Shown here in pieces: positions 1 through 6,924 of a DNA stretch of 9,746 nucleotides. The notes beneath the pieces are model-generated. The model worked only from the letters and a program-made list of their open reading frames with translations. It searched no databases and was not told where the DNA came from. The stretch is taken from positions 1-9,746 of the forward strand of contig JBDSIR010000039.1 in NCBI GenBank assembly GCA_039917855.1, in the 5' to 3' direction. The DNA comes from CAMLHU01 sp039917855 (GTDB taxonomy: Bacteria > Gemmatimonadota > Gemmatimonadetes > Gemmatimonadales > GWC2-71-9). The position numbers and the translations under genes are program-made. The first letter of the stretch is position 1. The number at the start of each line of letters is the position of its first letter.

Positions 1-1777
1 CGATGAGGCGCCGGGCGGCCACCGCGTCGGCGTCGGCCTTCCCACGCAGCTGCAGGAGGGCCCAGTTGCGCGCGGAGAAGTCGAGATCGTGCGCCGCCAT
101 CGTCGCGAGTTCGGCGGGGGTCAGGTCGCCTTCGACGGTGCCAAGGAGCCAGCCCCCCTCGTCGAAGCGGAAGGAGAGGGGCTCGGACGGAAGCAGGATG
201 GCGAAGGTGTCGATCGGCTGAGTGATCATCACCTCACGCCGGATCACCGAATCGCGGGTGATGATGCGGATGGTCGCCGGGAAGCGGAAGAAGGGATGGA
301 GCTGGTCGATCGGTTGGGTCTCGGAGACAATGACATGCAGCGTCTTGAGCGCCGGGGCCCAGTGGCGCTGGAACCGGACCTTGGGATACCCGATGCCATA
401 GGCCCACTGATCGAAGAACCAGTCGAGGTCGCACTGACAGGTGCGCTCCATCGCCACCGCGTAATCGGCGGTGGTGACGGGGCGGAAGGCGTTGTCGGTC
501 AGGAAGCGATGCATCCCCTTCCAGAAGAGGGCGTCCCCCAGCAGCCGGCGGAGCTGATGCGCCACCTGGGCGCCCTTGGGATAGACGTGGCCGCTGAAGA
601 AGAGGACGATCGGGTCGGTGCCCTCGTGGTGTCCCCAGACGAGGGGGCGTTCTTCGTTGCGGTCGGCACCCATCGCCTGCTGCTGCTGCTGCCACCACTC
701 CAGCTGGCCGGCCTCCCATCCACGGCTCTTCTCGGCCTGCACCGATTCCATATAGGTCGTGAGCCCCTCGTTGAGCCAGATGTGGGCCCAGGTCCCGGCG
801 GTGGTCAGGTCGCCGAACCACTGGTGGGCGAGCTCGTGCGCGTTGAGTCCCCGGGTATCGGCCTGCGGGGCGTCACCGGCGGCGCGGAGGGCCAGGTCGG
901 TCTGGGTGGTGGCGGAGACGTTCTCCATCCCGCCGTAGGTGAAGTCGGGGATGATCGACTGGTCGTACTTGTCCCAGGGGTAGGGGACGTCGAGGATCTG
1001 GGAATAGAGCTCCATCATCGCGGGGGTCTCGCCGAAGGAGCGCCACGCCGACGCGACCGTATCGGCGTAGGTCCAGTATTCCACCGGGATGCCGCGCCAG
1101 TGGTCGGTGAGGACGGTGAACGGGCCCACCACGATGGAGTAGAGGTAGGTCGACGCCGCCCTCTCCTGCGACCAGTGCCAGACCTTCTGCCCGTCGGCGG
1201 CGGGGGTCACGTCGACCAGCCGCCCGTTGGAGAGCACCCGCTGGGTGGTGTCGGCGGTGACGAAGAATTCCCAGGTCGTCTTGTCGTTGGGGGCGTCGTA
1301 GGTCGGGATCCAGGCGCGGGTCTCGGTCGCCTCGCCCTGGGACCAGACCACGTTGCGGCGGGGCACGAAGTAGAGGCCCCGTTCCGGGATGCCGTGATAC
1401 CCGAGGGTGAACTCGACCGTGTCGCCCCGCTGGGCCCGGCGGGCGAGGCGCACCGTGACGTGCGCGGTGTCCGCGGTGAACCGCAGCGTGCGGCCCCGCT
1501 GATCGGTGGCGCGGTCGATCGTCAGGTGCTCGGCGTCGAGCCGCAGCGTGTCGGTGGCGCCCTCGGTGATCGCCACCCGGGTGGTCACGGAACCGTAGAG
1601 GGTCCGGCGGGGGACGTCGAACCGGATCGAGATCGACTGGTGAAGCAGGTCGAAGCGCCGGGATTCCTGGGGCCAATCGCGGGGCGGGGTATAGGCGCCG
1701 ATGGAAGCGGGGCGCTGGGCGACGGCCGCGGCGGGGAAGAGCAGCAGCGCGGCGACGGCGAGGGGACGAGAGCGCAT
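1..1777 (-). CDS. Secreted M1-family zinc aminopeptidase (partial, C-terminal side cut by window edge)
   Basis: An open frame runs from an ATG at 1777 to the window edge without a stop, giving 592 residues. The M1 (gluzincin) signatures are intact: GGMEN at 282-286 (the GxMEN substrate-binding motif), HELAH at 314-318, and Glu337 in WLNEG, which fits HEXXH-X18-E zinc coordination with Glu315 as the general base. Tyr399 in VYPKGA matches the conserved catalytic tyrosine. The first 20 residues look like a signal peptide (MRSRP, then a hydrophobic run ending AVA before Gln21), so the enzyme should be exported and trim N-terminal residues from peptides outside the cytoplasm. A GAGG ribosome site (1784-1787) lies 6 nt before the ATG. 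Residues 30-240 fit the usual N-terminal beta domain; the helical C-terminal domain is only partly present. A Gln-rich stretch (363-367) lies after the active site. Family membership is certain; the substrate is unknown. Confidence 0.95.
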   Translation of the reverse strand, partial: MRSRPLAVAALLLFPAAAVAQRPASIGAYTPPRDWPQESRRFDLLHQSISIRFDVPRRTLYGSVTTRVAITEGATDTLRLDAEHLTIDRATDQRGRTLRFTADTAHVTVRLARRAQRGDTVEFTLGYHGIPERGLYFVPRRNVVWSQGEATETRAWIPTYDAPNDKTTWEFFVTADTTQRVLSNGRLVDVTPAADGQKVWHWSQERAASTYLYSIVVGPFTVLTDHWRGIPVEYWTYADTVASAWRSFGETPAMMELYSQILDVPYPWDKYDQSIIPDFTYGGMENVSATTQTDLALRAAGDAPQADTRGLNAHELAHQWFGDLTTAGTWAHIWLNEGLTTYMESVQAEKSRGWEAGQLEWWQQQQQAMGADRNEERPLVWGHHEGTDPIVLFFSGHVYPKGAQVAHQLRRLLGDALFWKGMHRFLTDNAFRPVTTADYAVAMERTCQCDLDWFFDQWAYGIGYPKVRFQRHWAPALKTLHVIVSETQPIDQLHPFFRFPATIRIITRDSVIRREVMITQPIDTFAILLPSEPLSFRFDEGGWLLGTVEGDLTPAELATMAAHDLDFSARNWALLQLRGKADADAVAARRLI

Positions 1778-1817
1778 CACGGACCTCGAGAAGGGGACTG
1801 GTGGGGCAGGGGTGTAC

Positions 1818-1848
1818 GAACGCCGCCCCGATCTACGGAGCGGCGTTC
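1818..1848. other. Intergenic hairpin between the BI-1 gene and the aminopeptidase gene
   Basis: Perfect 9-bp arms GAACGCCGC (1818-1826) and GCGGCGTTC (1840-1848) enclose a short centre in which two more pairs can form (CC with GG) around a 7-nt loop. It lies in the 113-bp gap after the BI-1 stop codon. On the minus strand no T-run follows it, so it is not a textbook intrinsic terminator. It could still slow or end transcription of the upstream gene or protect its 3' end. The structure is clear; the role is inferred. Confidence 0.5.
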
Positions 1849-1890
1849 AGCATGGTTTCTGTTCTACAGATTCGCGACCACATCCTCGGA

Positions 1891-2607
1891 TCAGCGCCGG
1901 CGGCCGAGGAAGCGGAGGAGGAAGAGGAAGAGGTTGATGAAATCGAGGTAGAGCGTGAGCGCGCCGCCGATGGCGAAGCTGCCGGCCTTCCCTTCGGGCA
2001 CCGCGAGGGCCATCTGGCGGAGCCGCTGGGCGTCCCAGGCGGTGAGACCGGTGAAGATGATCACGCCGGCCACCGAGATCACGAACTGCAGCGCATCATT
2101 GCGCCAGAACATCCCGACGACCGAGGCGAGGATCACACCGATCAGCCCCATGAACGCGAACTGTCCGATGCCGCTCAGGTCCTTGCCGGTGATCGTCCCG
2201 AAGAGCGCGAGGGCCCCGAACATCCCCGCCGCCACCAGGAACGCGTTCGCGACCGACCCGCCGGTGTAGACCAGGAGGATGATCGAGAGGGTGGCCCCGT
2301 TGAGCGCCGAATAGAGGAGGAAGAAGGACGCGGTGGCCTCGGTGCTGAGCTTGCCGATCCGGGTGCTGAGCCACCAGACCAGGCCCAGCTCACCGAAGAG
2401 CAGGGCGAAGAAGACGATCCGGTTCCCCAGGATCATCCGCGTGAGGGTCTCGCTGCCGGCGACGGTGAAGGCCACCAGCGCGGTGACCACCAGGCCGGCG
2501 AACATCCAGCCGTAGACGCCGCGGAGGAAGGCGGCGACGCGGGTCGCGTCGGCGAGGTCGATGGTGCGGGGGGTGGCCTGGCCGCGCAGGATGTTCGGAT
2601 CGGTCAT
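1891..2607 (-). CDS. Bax inhibitor-1 / YccA-family integral membrane protein
   Basis: The 238-residue protein has seven hydrophobic segments, at roughly 33-50, 64-80, 94-114, 119-138, 150-167, 173-189 and 211-233. The last is followed by a basic tail ending in RRR. Family hallmarks are the TGLTAWDAQRLRQM stretch after segment six and the LTLYLDFINLFLFLLR stretch in segment seven. Asp192 and Asp222 probably correspond to the aspartate pair of the pH-sensitive calcium leak channel BsYetJ; this pairing is by motif, not by a computed alignment. Bacterial relatives include YetJ (calcium leak) and E. coli YccA, a modulator of the protease FtsH, so either ion leak or membrane-protease control is possible. 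The ribosome site before the ATG is weak (GAG about 9 nt upstream). The gene lies 182 bp downstream of ychF on the same strand, with a large palindrome between them, so co-transcription is uncertain. Confidence 0.93.
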   Translation of the reverse strand: MTDPNILRGQATPRTIDLADATRVAAFLRGVYGWMFAGLVVTALVAFTVAGSETLTRMILGNRIVFFALLFGELGLVWWLSTRIGKLSTEATASFFLLYSALNGATLSIILLVYTGGSVANAFLVAAGMFGALALFGTITGKDLSGIGQFAFMGLIGVILASVVGMFWRNDALQFVISVAGVIIFTGLTAWDAQRLRQMALAVPEGKAGSFAIGGALTLYLDFINLFLFLLRFLGRRR

Positions 2608-2681
2608 GGGAGTCTCGTTGAACGGTCGGGTGGTGGCAACTGCAACAGAATGAGGTGCAGCGCTCCGTCAATCTATCGCGG

Positions 2682-2789
2682 AACAACTGCGCATGCAGAA
2701 TTGCCGAAGGGGCAGAACGCTCCCCTCAAGCGCCGTTCCTGGCCCGTGAGCGGGACGTTCTGCTCATTTTGCATTTCTGCATGCGTCGT

Positions 2790-2798
<9 letters not shown>
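2682..2798. repeat. Long imperfect palindrome at the 3' end of ychF
   Basis: Two arms of 43 and 47 nt pair in segments. AACAACTG (2682-2689) pairs with CAGTTGTT (2791-2798). CGCATGCAGAA (2690-2700) pairs with TTCTGCATGCG (2775-2785). GCAGAACG plus TCCC (2712-2724, one bulged C) pairs with GGGACGTTCTGC (2752-2763). Equal 11-nt stretches between these arms are partly complementary. The 27-nt centre can fold further through CTCA (2725-2728) with TGAG (2747-2750). One arm includes the ychF stop codon and its last two Asn codons. No T-run follows on either strand. It may be an mRNA 3' structure of ychF or a decayed palindromic mobile sequence; the sequence alone does not decide. Confidence 0.75.
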
Positions 2799-3887
<1,089 letters not shown>

Positions 3888-3922
3888 GGTCGTTGGTCGT
3901 TGGTCATTGGTCGTTGGTCGCC
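3888..3922 (+). repeat. Left heptamer array (GGTCGTT units) bordering the S23 cassette
   Basis: Five head-to-tail 7-bp units read GGTCGTT, GGTCGTT, GGTCATT, GGTCGTT and GGTCGCC. The array starts at the base next to the ychF GTG start codon. It is the inverted counterpart of the array at 4467-4494: over 27 nt (3895-3921 against the reverse complement of 4468-4494) there is one mismatch. Confidence 0.92.
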
Positions 3923-4016
3923 AGATGGGGACACGGCGCGGGCAGGAAAGTAGCGCGGTATGCGTGTTTCTGCACCGTTCACGCACGATCCTGGTGATGG
4001 CCTTGGCGCCTACTTG

Positions 4017-4025
4017 TGGTAGGAT
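4017..4025 (+). promoter_or_regulatory. Possible extended -10 promoter of the S23-type gene
   Basis: TGGTAGGAT resembles an extended -10 element (TG, one base, then TAGGAT at 4020-4025). It would start transcription near 4032, about 20 nt before the ATG at 4052. No good -35 hexamer lies 16-18 bp upstream, so the call rests on the extended -10 alone. Confidence 0.35.
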
Positions 4026-4051
4026 ATGCAGGCGACCGTGAGGCAGGGGAT

Positions 4052-4429
4052 ATGGGGTACTACCGCGATCTCGAAGCGTGGAAGGAAGCGCATCAGCTCG
4101 TCCTGGCCGTCTATAGGCTCAGTGGGAGCTTCCCGCGCGACGAGCGATTCGGACTGACCGCCCAAGTGCGCAGGGCGGCGGTCTCCGTGACATCCAACAT
4201 CGCGGAGGGATCGGGACGGCGGACCGATCCGTGGATGCTCACGTTTCTCGGATACGCGATGGGGTCGTTGCAGGAGGTCGACTCACAGATCCTTGTGGCC
4301 AAGGACCTTGAATTCGCCCCGCTCGGCGCATTCGGAGACATCGAAGAACGGATCAATCGTGTTGGCCGCCTCCTTTCGGGGCTCCGGTCGGCACTTGAAC
4401 GGTCAAAAAAGCAGGGCCCGTCGCGGTGA
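4052..4429 (+). CDS. S23/IVP-family four-helix-bundle protein
   Basis: The 125-residue protein shows the family pattern: an opening YRDLEAWKEAHQLVLAVYRL helix, then FPRDERFGLTAQVRRAAVSV (about 39-58) and SNIAEGSGR, and an amphipathic helix containing FLGYAMGSLQEVDSQI. The family is named for proteins encoded in 23S rRNA intervening sequences, but most members stand alone and have no known function. The Avd protein of diversity-generating retroelements has the same fold, but no reverse transcriptase is seen here. The chosen ATG has a GAGG ribosome site (4040-4043) 8 nt upstream; an in-frame start at 4016 would add 12 residues that do not fit the family. The gene runs against the operon around it and lies between inverted heptamer arrays. 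Its C-terminal Lys codons (an A6 run at 4405-4410) form the T-run of a possible terminator on the other strand. Confidence 0.93.
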   Translation: MGYYRDLEAWKEAHQLVLAVYRLSGSFPRDERFGLTAQVRRAAVSVTSNIAEGSGRRTDPWMLTFLGYAMGSLQEVDSQILVAKDLEFAPLGAFGDIEERINRVGRLLSGLRSALERSKKQGPSR

Positions 4430-4442
4430 TCGCTTCGGGTCC
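4405..4442 (-). terminator. Possible intrinsic terminator facing the pth-ychF direction
   Basis: Read on the minus strand, GGACCCG (4442-4436) can pair with CGGGCCC (4420-4414) apart from one A-C mismatch. Inside it GCG pairs with CGC around a 5-nt loop. After a TGC spacer comes a run of six T (4410-4405). This is the order expected for a leftward rho-independent terminator just after pth. The stem is interrupted by mismatches, so strength is doubtful. The T-run overlaps the 3' coding end of the S23-type gene in antisense. Confidence 0.4.
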
Positions 4443-4466
4443 GTGACCGCACTCCGACGCCTGCCC

Positions 4467-4494
4467 AGCGACCAACGACCAACGACCAACGACC
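4467..4494 (-). repeat. Right heptamer array (AACGACC on plus strand) bordering the S23 cassette
   Basis: Four 7-bp units read AGCGACC, AACGACC, AACGACC and AACGACC on the plus strand, which is the reverse complement of the left-hand GGTCGTT array. The array ends 2 bp before the pth stop codon (TAA, complement of 4497-4499). Confidence 0.92.
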
Positions 4495-4496
4495 CC

Positions 4497-5063
4497 TTAC
4501 TTATTGAACCGATTCATCGCCGCTTCGATCCCCTCGGCGATCCAGACCTCGACCGCTTCGGCCATCGGATCGAGCAGGCCCGCGACCAGCTCACGCTCTT
4601 CCCGCGAGAAGGGGTCGAGCACGAAATCGGCGGAGTCCTCGGTGCCGGGGGGCAGGGGGCCCACACCGATGCGGAGCCGGGAGTATTGCTGCGCGCGGAG
4701 GGTCCCCTCGATGCTCTTGAGACCATTGTGGCCTCCGGCCGACCCGCCCGAGCGGAGGCGGAAGCGCCCGGTGTCGAGGTGGAAGTCATCGACCAGGATC
4801 AGCAGGTCGTTCCCGGGGTCGAACCCCGGAATGGACCGAAGCGGGGCCAGGGCGGCCCCGCTCCGATTCATGTACGTCCACGGCTTGAGGAGGACGATCT
4901 CCTCACCCTGCCGACGACCGGCGGTGTTGCGGGCCTGGGTGCCCCGCTTGAAGGCGCCGAATCCCCAGCGCTGGACCAGATGATCGGCCAGCCAGAATCC
5001 CGCGTTGTGCCGGGTGCCATCGTACTCCGGGCCCGGGTTGCCGAGCCCCACGATGGCGCGCAC
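4497..5063 (-). CDS. pth: Peptidyl-tRNA hydrolase
   Basis: This cytoplasmic esterase frees tRNA from peptidyl-tRNAs that drop off ribosomes. The 188-residue length is normal for bacterial Pth. Key residues are visible: Asn9 in VGLGNPG, catalytic His19 in TRHNAGF, Asn66 in KPWTYMNRSG, Asp92 in the LVDD stretch (matching E. coli Asp93), and Asn113 in GGHNGLKSI. The start is a GTG at 5063, which gives the standard MRAIVGLGNPG opening. Its GAAGG ribosome site (5072-5076) lies inside the last codons of rplY, whose stop codon is only 3 bp upstream, so translation is probably coupled to rplY. The gene ends RFNK-TAA, immediately followed by AAGGGG-type sequence and then the heptamer array of the S23 cassette. 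Confidence 0.98.
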   Translation of the reverse strand: MRAIVGLGNPGPEYDGTRHNAGFWLADHLVQRWGFGAFKRGTQARNTAGRRQGEEIVLLKPWTYMNRSGAALAPLRSIPGFDPGNDLLILVDDFHLDTGRFRLRSGGSAGGHNGLKSIEGTLRAQQYSRLRIGVGPLPPGTEDSADFVLDPFSREERELVAGLLDPMAEAVEVWIAEGIEAAMNRFNK

Positions 5064-5066
5064 GGC

Positions 5067-5735
5067 TCAGACCTTCTCGTCCGCCTCGGCCTCGTCGTCC
5101 GCCTTGCCCTTCTTGATCACCTCGGGCTCGGCGACCACGGCCGCATCGGCGACCACGGCCACGACCTCTTCGACGCGCGGGGCCACCACGGCGGCCACCA
5201 CGAGGGCGCCGTCGTCCATGATCTCGGCCTTCGGGATCGACAGCTCGCTCACGTGGATGGTCTTGCCGATACCGAGCGCGGTGACGTCCACCTCGAAGCG
5301 CTCGGGGATGTCGGCCGGGAAGACCCGGACGGTAAGCTCGCGGACCGGGTGCTCGAGGATGCCGCCGCCGTTCCGGACGCCTTCGGCCGTGCCGGTCAGG
5401 TGCACCGGGACCTTGACGATGATCTTCTCGTCGGCCTTCACCTCGTAGAGGTCGAGGTGGACGATGTCCTGGCGCCGCACCGGATTGCGCTGGATCTCGC
5501 GGATCAGCGCCTTGACCGGCGCCTTCCCGTCGACCGTGACGTCGAGCAGGGCGCGAGTGCCGTGCTCGACGGTGAGGAGGCGGTCGAGCGCCGTGGCCTC
5601 GACCGAAAGGGAGGTCGGCTCGCGGTGATGGCCGTAGATGACGGCGGGCACGCGGCCCTGCCGACGGAGGGTGCGCGCGGCGCCCTTCCCCTTGGTGGTG
5701 CGGCTCTCGGCCGCGAGCATATGCTTGGTCGCCAT
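5067..5735 (-). CDS. rplY: 50S ribosomal protein bL25, CTC (TL5) form
   Basis: bL25 binds 5S rRNA in the large subunit's central protuberance. The 222-residue protein is the long CTC/TL5 type. Residues about 1-95 are the RNA-binding domain (GAARTLRRQGRVPAVIYG and QRNPVRRQDIVHLDLYEV are typical), and about 100-190 are the C-terminal beta domain. A low-complexity tail follows: Ala/Val-rich, then mixed Lys/Asp/Glu ending ADEKV. The ATG at 5735 (MATKHMLAAESR) is chosen because a GAAGGA ribosome site lies 8 nt upstream. An upstream in-frame TTG overlaps the prs stop codon and adds residues unlike the family. The gene sits 20 bp after prs and 3 bp before pth, so it is very likely in the same transcript. 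Confidence 0.97.
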   Translation of the reverse strand: MATKHMLAAESRTTKGKGAARTLRRQGRVPAVIYGHHREPTSLSVEATALDRLLTVEHGTRALLDVTVDGKAPVKALIREIQRNPVRRQDIVHLDLYEVKADEKIIVKVPVHLTGTAEGVRNGGGILEHPVRELTVRVFPADIPERFEVDVTALGIGKTIHVSELSIPKAEIMDDGALVVAAVVAPRVEEVVAVVADAAVVAEPEVIKKGKADDEAEADEKV

Positions 5736-5743
5736 GGTCCTGA

Positions 5744-5749
5744 TCCTTC
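5744..5749 (-). promoter_or_regulatory. Shine-Dalgarno site setting the rplY start
   Basis: GAAGGA on the minus strand sits 8 nt before the ATG at 5735, within the 20-bp prs-rplY gap. It supports MATKHM as the N-terminus over the upstream TTG. Confidence 0.75.
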
Positions 5750-5755
5750 CCGGGG

Positions 5756-6709
5756 TCAATCGAACAGCGAACTGACCGACTGGTCGCTGTGCGTGTAGCC
5801 GATCGCCTTGGCCAGGAGCCCCGCGATGGAGAGCACCTTGAGCCGATCGAAGTGCCGCTCGGGCGGCAGGGCGATCGTGTTGGTCACTGCCACTTCCTTC
5901 ACCGGCGAGGCCATCAGCCGGTCCACCGCCGGCCCCGAGAGCAGGGCGTGGGTGGCGCAGACGTAGATGTCTTCGGCGCCCAGGCGCTTCAGGGCGTGGA
6001 CCGCCTCGGCCATCGTGCCGCCGGTGTCGATCATGTCGTCCGGGATGATGCAGTCCTTCCCGGCCACCTCACCGACCACATTCACCACTTCGGCCACATT
6101 GGCCGAGGGCCGGCGCTTGTCGATGATGGCGATGCTGGCATTGAGCCGCTTCGCAAAGCCGCGCGCCATCTTGGCCGAGCCGACGTCGGGGGCCACGATC
6201 ACCAGGTCGCGAAGCGACTTCTGGCGATAGTGGTTGGTAAACACCGGGGCGGCGTACAGATGATCCACCGGCAAGTCGAAGAACCCCTGCAACTGGTGCT
6301 GGTGGAAGTCGATCGCGAGCACGCGATCGGCCCCGGCCATCGTCACCATGTTCGCCATCAGCTTGGCGGAGATCGCCACCCGCGGCTGGTCCTTCCGGTC
6401 CTGCCGGGCATACCCGAAGTAGGGGATGACCGCCGTGACCCGCGCGGCACTGGCCCGCTTGGCCGCGTCCATCAGGAGCAGGAGCTCGATGAGATTCTCG
6501 GCCGGCGGGTTGGTCGGCTGGACGATGTAGACGTCCCGCCCCCGCACGTTCTCGTCGATCTTCACGAACAACTCGCCATCCGCGAACCGCTTGCTGGTCA
6601 CCTTGCAGAGCGGCTGTCCCAGATGCGCCGCGACCTCCTCGGCCAGGGCCCGGTTGGCGGACCCGCTGAGGAGCAGGATCTGGCTGCGAGACAGGGAGAG
6701 TTCGCTCAT
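5756..6709 (-). CDS. prs: Ribose-phosphate pyrophosphokinase (PRPP synthetase)
   Basis: The enzyme transfers pyrophosphate from ATP to ribose 5-phosphate, giving PRPP for purine, pyrimidine, histidine, tryptophan and NAD synthesis. The 317-residue length is standard for class I enzymes. Visible motifs include FADGE (42-46), the flexible loop YFGYARQDRKDQPR (97-110), the metal-site region DFHQHQLQGFF (134-144), VAPDVGSAKMAR (172-183), Lys198 in DKRRP, and the PRPP-binding loop DDMIDTGGT (224-232). The ATG at 6709 is chosen for its normal N-terminus (MSELSLSRSQILLLSGSANR). Reading further upstream would add 64 residues of promoter sequence. Only AGG at 7-8 nt serves as a ribosome site. A sigma-70-like promoter lies just upstream (6724-6753). 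It is the first gene of the leftward prs-rplY-pth block. Confidence 0.98.
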   Translation of the reverse strand: MSELSLSRSQILLLSGSANRALAEEVAAHLGQPLCKVTSKRFADGELFVKIDENVRGRDVYIVQPTNPPAENLIELLLLMDAAKRASAARVTAVIPYFGYARQDRKDQPRVAISAKLMANMVTMAGADRVLAIDFHQHQLQGFFDLPVDHLYAAPVFTNHYRQKSLRDLVIVAPDVGSAKMARGFAKRLNASIAIIDKRRPSANVAEVVNVVGEVAGKDCIIPDDMIDTGGTMAEAVHALKRLGAEDIYVCATHALLSGPAVDRLMASPVKEVAVTNTIALPPERHFDRLKVLSIAGLLAKAIGYTHSDQSVSSLFD

Positions 6710-6723
6710 GGCAATAGCCTGTA

Positions 6724-6753
6724 AATCTAGTCGGGGCAGTGGGTTTCGGTCAA
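6724..6753 (-). promoter_or_regulatory. prs: Sigma-70-like promoter of the prs-rplY-pth operon
   Basis: On the minus strand, -35 TTGACC (6753-6748) and -10 TAGATT (6729-6724) are separated by 18 bp. The predicted start near 6717-6720 leaves only about 8-11 nt before the prs ATG, so the leader would be very short. Confidence 0.65.
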
Positions 6754-6848
6754 CTCGGGCGGGTCGGGGGCCACCGAAGCGGCCCACAGGAGCGCGTACC
6801 GCGACTCGGCCGCGAGGCAGGGGCGGATCGGCGGCCGGGGCCCGACCC

Positions 6849-6877
6849 TTGACGGGACCCCCGGCAGACCGTACTTC
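6849..6877 (+). promoter_or_regulatory. Sigma-70-like promoter of the TonB-dependent receptor gene
   Basis: TTGACG (6849-6854) and TACTTC (6872-6877) are separated by 17 bp, giving a predicted start near 6884 and a leader of about 40 nt. It is divergent from the prs promoter, with about 95 bp between the two -35 boxes. No recognisable Fur-box-like operator was seen in the gap. Confidence 0.55.
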
Positions 6878-6924
6878 AAAGGAGATATTCCCGTTTCCCA
6901 CCCCTCTCGATCTGGAGCACCCCT

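Larger units (their letters stand above)
3888..4494. mobile_element. Candidate S23-gene cassette with inverted heptamer-array ends
   Basis: A roughly 607-bp unit is bounded by inverted arrays of the same 7-bp repeat and holds a single plus-strand gene for an S23/IVP-type four-helix-bundle protein, opposite to the operon around it. It fits exactly between the pth stop codon (2 bp away) and the ychF start codon (0 bp away). No transposase or clear target-site duplication is visible; CTTA occurs near both outer borders (3880-3883 and 4496-4499) but at unequal distances. Calling it mobile is inference from the symmetric ends, the opposite orientation and the interruption of a commonly conserved gene order. 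The alternative is a non-mobile intergenic gene in a repeat-prone spot. Confidence 0.5.

Noticed and set aside
89..1951. Long plus-strand open frame (620 codons) opposite the M1 aminopeptidase
   Set aside because: It is Gly/Arg/Val-rich with no domain pattern and is the antisense shadow of a clear M1 peptidase and of the end of the BI-1 gene, as expected in GC-rich DNA.
2644..2671. Promoter for the BI-1 gene starting at TTGACG (minus strand, 2671-2666)
   Set aside because: The -35 box is good, but no hexamer resembling a -10 box occurs at 15-18 bp, only TTCTGT- or CTGTTG-like sequences, so the promoter is not supported.
3888..3986. N-terminal extension of YchF from a GTG at 3986
   Set aside because: It would be encoded mainly by intergenic sequence and heptamer repeats, and the family starts at MLRLGIVGLPNVGKS with a normal length of about 365 residues.
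4052..4429. Diversity-generating retroelement (Avd-like gene) or 23S rRNA intervening sequence
   Set aside because: No reverse transcriptase, template/variable repeat pair or rRNA sequence is present. The protein matches the stand-alone S23-type family only.
4293..5798. Plus-strand open frame (501 codons) across pth and rplY
   Set aside because: Antisense to two well-recognised genes with normal starts, ribosome sites and motifs; it has no domain of its own.
6878..6886. Strong Shine-Dalgarno-like AAAGGAGAT upstream of the receptor gene
   Set aside because: No start codon follows at a suitable distance. It lies at the predicted transcription start, and the receptor ATG has its own GGAG.
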